Of a stretch of DNA of 64,000 nt, positions 62,601-64,000 are shown one piece after another (positions within the stretch are counted from its first letter, which is position 1; each line of letters starts with the position of its first letter). The position numbers and the translations under genes are program-made. Below the pieces are notes generated by a model. It had not been told where the DNA came from and did no database searches. It saw nothing but the letters and a program-made list of their open reading frames with translations. This DNA comes from JAYZDF01 sp036337945 (lineage in GTDB: Bacteria > Myxococcota > Kuafuiibacteriia > Kuafuiibacteriales > Kuafuiibacteriaceae), in the NCBI GenBank assembly GCA_036337945.1, contig JAYZDF010000082.1, positions 12,933 through 76,932 of the forward strand, written 5' to 3'.

Positions 62601-64000
62601 ATGAGCGTGAGCAAGCAATTATTGATTCTAATGACGGCTCTCAACGTCATTTTTGCTGGTTGTTCTTCTAAAGCAACGATAGAGAGCAAGCCAATCACCG
62701 CTGTCACATCACCGCGAGTTTTTCAGATCGACAAAGAATCCGACCTCCTCTTGGGGCCTGTCGCTGGTGGAGTCCTAGGCGATTTCCGGCTGGAAAACAG
62801 CAAAGTCATCGCTATTGTGGGTCATCCAAAGCGCCCCTTAGGATTTTCAGTTACCGGTGGCAACCTGATTGACCTTGCACAGCAAAGGGCCTTTCCGGCT
62901 GACCACCTCAACCAAGTCACCTTGTATTTACAAGATGAGTTTCCTCGGCAAGCGAAGTATCAAAAGATTAGGGTCGTCGACGAAGGAGGACCCGGCACGC
63001 CTGCGATTTTGCGAGTCAGTGGCGTAGATTCAAAGGACGAAAAAATTCGGATTGAAACAGACTATATCCTCTACCCTGACGCCGATTGGATTACCTTAGA
63101 AACACGGTTCACTTCCACATCGACTCGATCATACGAAAGTTATAAACCCGGCGATGCTATTCAATGGGGGCGCTGTCAGCACATGGGACCTGCAGAAGGC
63201 TTCAATTTACCTGGTCGCCGGGTCACCCTCCCCTGGATTGCCGGCTTAGGCGAACGCGCATCCTACGGAATCGTAGAACATGAAGGAGAGCCATTCGAAG
63301 TTCTCAGTGGCTCCATGTGGAGCGATACCGTATCGAGAGCACAGCGACTTGAACCTCAAAAAACAATACGACACCGTAGACACATCGTTGTGGGCACAGG
63401 CGACACAGCGAGCCTTGTCCCGAGTATTTATAAACTAAGCAGAACGAAAACGGGTCAAATCTCCGGAAAGATCAACAGCAATAAAGGGCCGGTCGATGAT
63501 GCAAAGGTCGAAATATTTAATGAAGATCTGAAACTAGTCGCCATCGCCAATAGTGGTAAAGATGGGCAGTACAAAGTGGAAGCGCCTCCTGGGCAATACT
63601 CGATCATGGTGAGAGCTCCCGGCCGGCCAGGCGTCCAAACAAGTTCCACAGCGAGGATAGTGACCGTTCAAGCTGACCAAACCTCAAAGCGTTCTTTTCG
63701 CCTAGGGAATAAAACAACCCTTTCATGGAAAATAGACTCTGAGGACGGACCGCCACAACCAGTAAAGATAACAATCGTCGGTATTGACGGCACCCCTAAT
63801 CCTAACTTTGGTCCAAACTATCTCGCACACGGTGCCTCGCACGTCGTGATTTCTCAGAGAGGGGCCGGAAGAATACCTCTCGGACTCGGCCGTTACCGTG
63901 TATTCATAAGTCGCGGACCGGAATACGAACTCCTCGAAAAAGAAATTGTTATTGAACCTAAGAGCAAGATCACAATTACCGGAAAGCTGCGTCGCGTGGT
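62601..64000 (+). CDS. Large lipoprotein, CehA/McbA-like candidate (partial)
   Basis: The frame from ATG 62601 stays open to the window edge (about 466 codons). The protein starts with a lipoprotein signal (LILMTALNVIFAGC). A beta-rich region follows, with LLLGPVAGGVLGDFRLEN, GGNLIDLA and IQWGRC. A carboxypeptidase-regulatory-like domain lies at about 63450-63700 (GQISGKINSNKGPVDDAKVEIF, SGKDGQYKVEAPPGQYSI). A further segment reads LGLGRYRVFISRGPEYE and ends in KLRRVV. This opening is what I recall from deltaproteobacterial CehA/McbA-family proteins, in which a PHP metallohydrolase domain follows. That domain would lie beyond the edge, so the enzymatic role is inferred. It probably sits on a periplasmic membrane face. 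Confidence 0.6.
   Translation, partial: MSVSKQLLILMTALNVIFAGCSSKATIESKPITAVTSPRVFQIDKESDLLLGPVAGGVLGDFRLENSKVIAIVGHPKRPLGFSVTGGNLIDLAQQRAFPADHLNQVTLYLQDEFPRQAKYQKIRVVDEGGPGTPAILRVSGVDSKDEKIRIETDYILYPDADWITLETRFTSTSTRSYESYKPGDAIQWGRCQHMGPAEGFNLPGRRVTLPWIAGLGERASYGIVEHEGEPFEVLSGSMWSDTVSRAQRLEPQKTIRHRRHIVVGTGDTASLVPSIYKLSRTKTGQISGKINSNKGPVDDAKVEIFNEDLKLVAIANSGKDGQYKVEAPPGQYSIMVRAPGRPGVQTSSTARIVTVQADQTSKRSFRLGNKTTLSWKIDSEDGPPQPVKITIVGIDGTPNPNFGPNYLAHGASHVVISQRGAGRIPLGLGRYRVFISRGPEYELLEKEIVIEPKSKITITGKLRRV

Noticed and set aside
1..64000. tRNA, rRNA, CRISPR arrays or insertion sequences
   Set aside because: No cloverleaf-like gap, direct-repeat array or transposase frame was seen; gaps are too short for most of these.

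Overview
The window is a chromosomal segment from a Gram-negative bacterium, most likely in the former Deltaproteobacteria (Myxococcota or Bradymonadota-like). The evidence is a MYXO-CTERM-type sorting tail (49722-51665), a Ser/Thr kinase with a PEGA domain, a zinc-ribbon/GYF/TonB-C protein beside a giant TPR protein (the Myxococcus GltJ/GltI arrangement), BamA, several lipoproteins, a fused B12-dependent acyl-CoA mutase and a CehA/McbA-like lipoprotein. Base composition looks close to balanced by eye. Nearly all of it is coding. The longest stretch without a called gene is about 215 bp (45929-46143). I saw no rRNA, tRNA, CRISPR array, insertion sequence, prophage or integrase other than XerC.

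Layout. 1-2116 (minus): mreB-mreC-mreD cell-shape genes, with mreD cut by the window edge. 2187-3722 (plus): a PpiD-like periplasmic chaperone. 3700-6753 (minus): a tightly packed mixed operon in the order parvulin-less SurA-like protein, RimI, nuclease lipoprotein, MobA, FHA protein. 6804-8756 (plus): an orphan histidine kinase. 8789-25898 (minus): the most distinctive block, in transcription order a 4131-residue TPR protein (GltI/AgmK-like), a ZnR-GYF-TM-TonB-C protein (GltJ/AgmX-like), a divergent RelA/SpoT-fold protein, and a rhomboid protease. 25976-35219 (minus): in transcription order DnaJ-TPR, a DnaK paralogue, a membrane pseudokinase, BamA, a C45-family hydrolase and a small outer-membrane barrel. 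35312-45928 (minus): CpoB/YbgF-like lipoprotein, LysM protein, DprA, Ser/Thr kinase, TrmFO, XerC, HslV, HslU, ArgD. This resembles the Firmicutes dprA-topA-trmFO-xerC-hslVU order with a kinase where topA would be.

46144-49693 (plus): a RIFT-barrel (exo-lyase-like) lipoprotein overlapping a response regulator. 49722-51665 (minus): a lamin-tail-domain surface protein. 51741-52280 (plus): a degenerate receiver. 52286-54800 (minus): an MscS channel, a PPP phosphatase with altered metal-site motifs and a small membrane protein. 54862-58266 (plus): IcmF. 58273-62539 (minus): yebC-ruvC-ruvA-(retropepsin-like lipoprotein)-ruvB. 62601-64000 (plus): the N-terminal part of a lipoprotein with a carboxypeptidase-regulatory-like domain.

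The candidates for new biology are (i) the GltI/GltJ pair with a RelA/SpoT-fold protein and a rhomboid protease in one apparent operon, and (ii) the DnaJ-TPR / DnaK / pseudokinase / BamA / C45 cluster, which may link a chaperone pair to envelope assembly. Both readings are inferences from motifs and gene order; no similarity search was possible.
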